A stretch of 31,064 nucleotides of DNA, taken from assembly GCA_045585955.1 (NCBI GenBank), contig JAZMZK010000046.1, forward strand, positions 1 to 31,064, given 5' to 3'. The DNA is from SIG78 sp045585955 (GTDB lineage Bacteria; Verrucomicrobiota; Lentisphaeria; Victivallales; Victivallaceae). Below, piece after piece: positions 31,052 to 31,064 of this stretch. The notes beneath the pieces are model-generated. The model ran no database searches and was not told the DNA's origin. It saw only the letters and a list, made by a program, of their open reading frames with translations. How positions within the stretch are numbered: the first letter of the stretch is position 1; every line of letters begins with the position of its first letter. The translations under genes and the position numbers were made by a program.

Positions 31052-31064
31052 AAAGAACCTTTCC

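Overview
This window is dominated by one Tad (tight adherence, Flp-type) pilus or secretion locus, all on the + strand. It is wired to a eukaryote-like Ser/Thr phospho-signalling set. A retraction-type ATPase gene (pilT) and a short biosynthetic run (ilvD, a polyprenyl diphosphate synthase, a MurG-type glycosyltransferase and an NAD-dependent epimerase) follow it. The secretin, the lipobox proteins and the YcfL/LpoB pair point to a bacterium with an outer membrane. The moderate G+C, the FHA/kinase/PP2C enrichment and the very large lineage-specific pilus proteins suggest the Planctomycetota-Verrucomicrobiota-Lentisphaerota group, with a gut Lentisphaerota (Victivallales-like) my best guess. 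That placement is an inference without a database search. I see no rRNA, tRNA, CRISPR array, insertion sequence or phage gene.

Layout: 1-187 is a probable upstream terminator and leader. 188-1317 is a YcfL-like/LpoB-like lipoprotein pair. 1384-7194 is the machine core: CpaB/RcpC, the secretin CpaC/RcpA, an FHA-CpaF/TadA ATPase fusion, TadB and TadC. 7194-11128 holds two single-pass membrane proteins with one and two cytoplasmic FHA domains. 11150-12317 holds two Flp-like prepilins and the TadV/CpaA prepilin peptidase. 12307-19970 holds a TadE pseudopilin, a TadG-like protein of about 1113 residues, two unknown exported proteins (one with an 11-residue amphipathic helical periodicity), a second TadE and a small exported protein. 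19957-24797 holds a PP2C phosphatase, a second CpaF ATPase without FHA, a possible small membrane ORF, a lipoprotein, and a Ser/Thr kinase with one membrane span and a degenerate SGNH-hydrolase-like extracytoplasmic domain. 24951-26051 is PilT/PilU, with its own candidate promoter. 26093-30900 is the metabolic run. The last 160 bases hold a perfect 17-bp hairpin and a G-quadruplex-type motif.

How it may work together: the kinase and phosphatase could set the phosphorylation state of Thr sites that the four FHA domains read. One FHA domain sits on the assembly ATPase itself, and three sit on inner-membrane proteins whose layout (cytoplasmic FHA, one span, periplasmic domain) resembles type III secretion YscD/PrgH ring proteins. 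No TadZ/CpaE, RcpB/CpaD or TadD is visible here, so the FHA membrane proteins may fill part of those roles. The phospho-regulated Tad machine, its hendecad-repeat exported protein and the pseudo-SGNH sensor kinase are the most interesting content.
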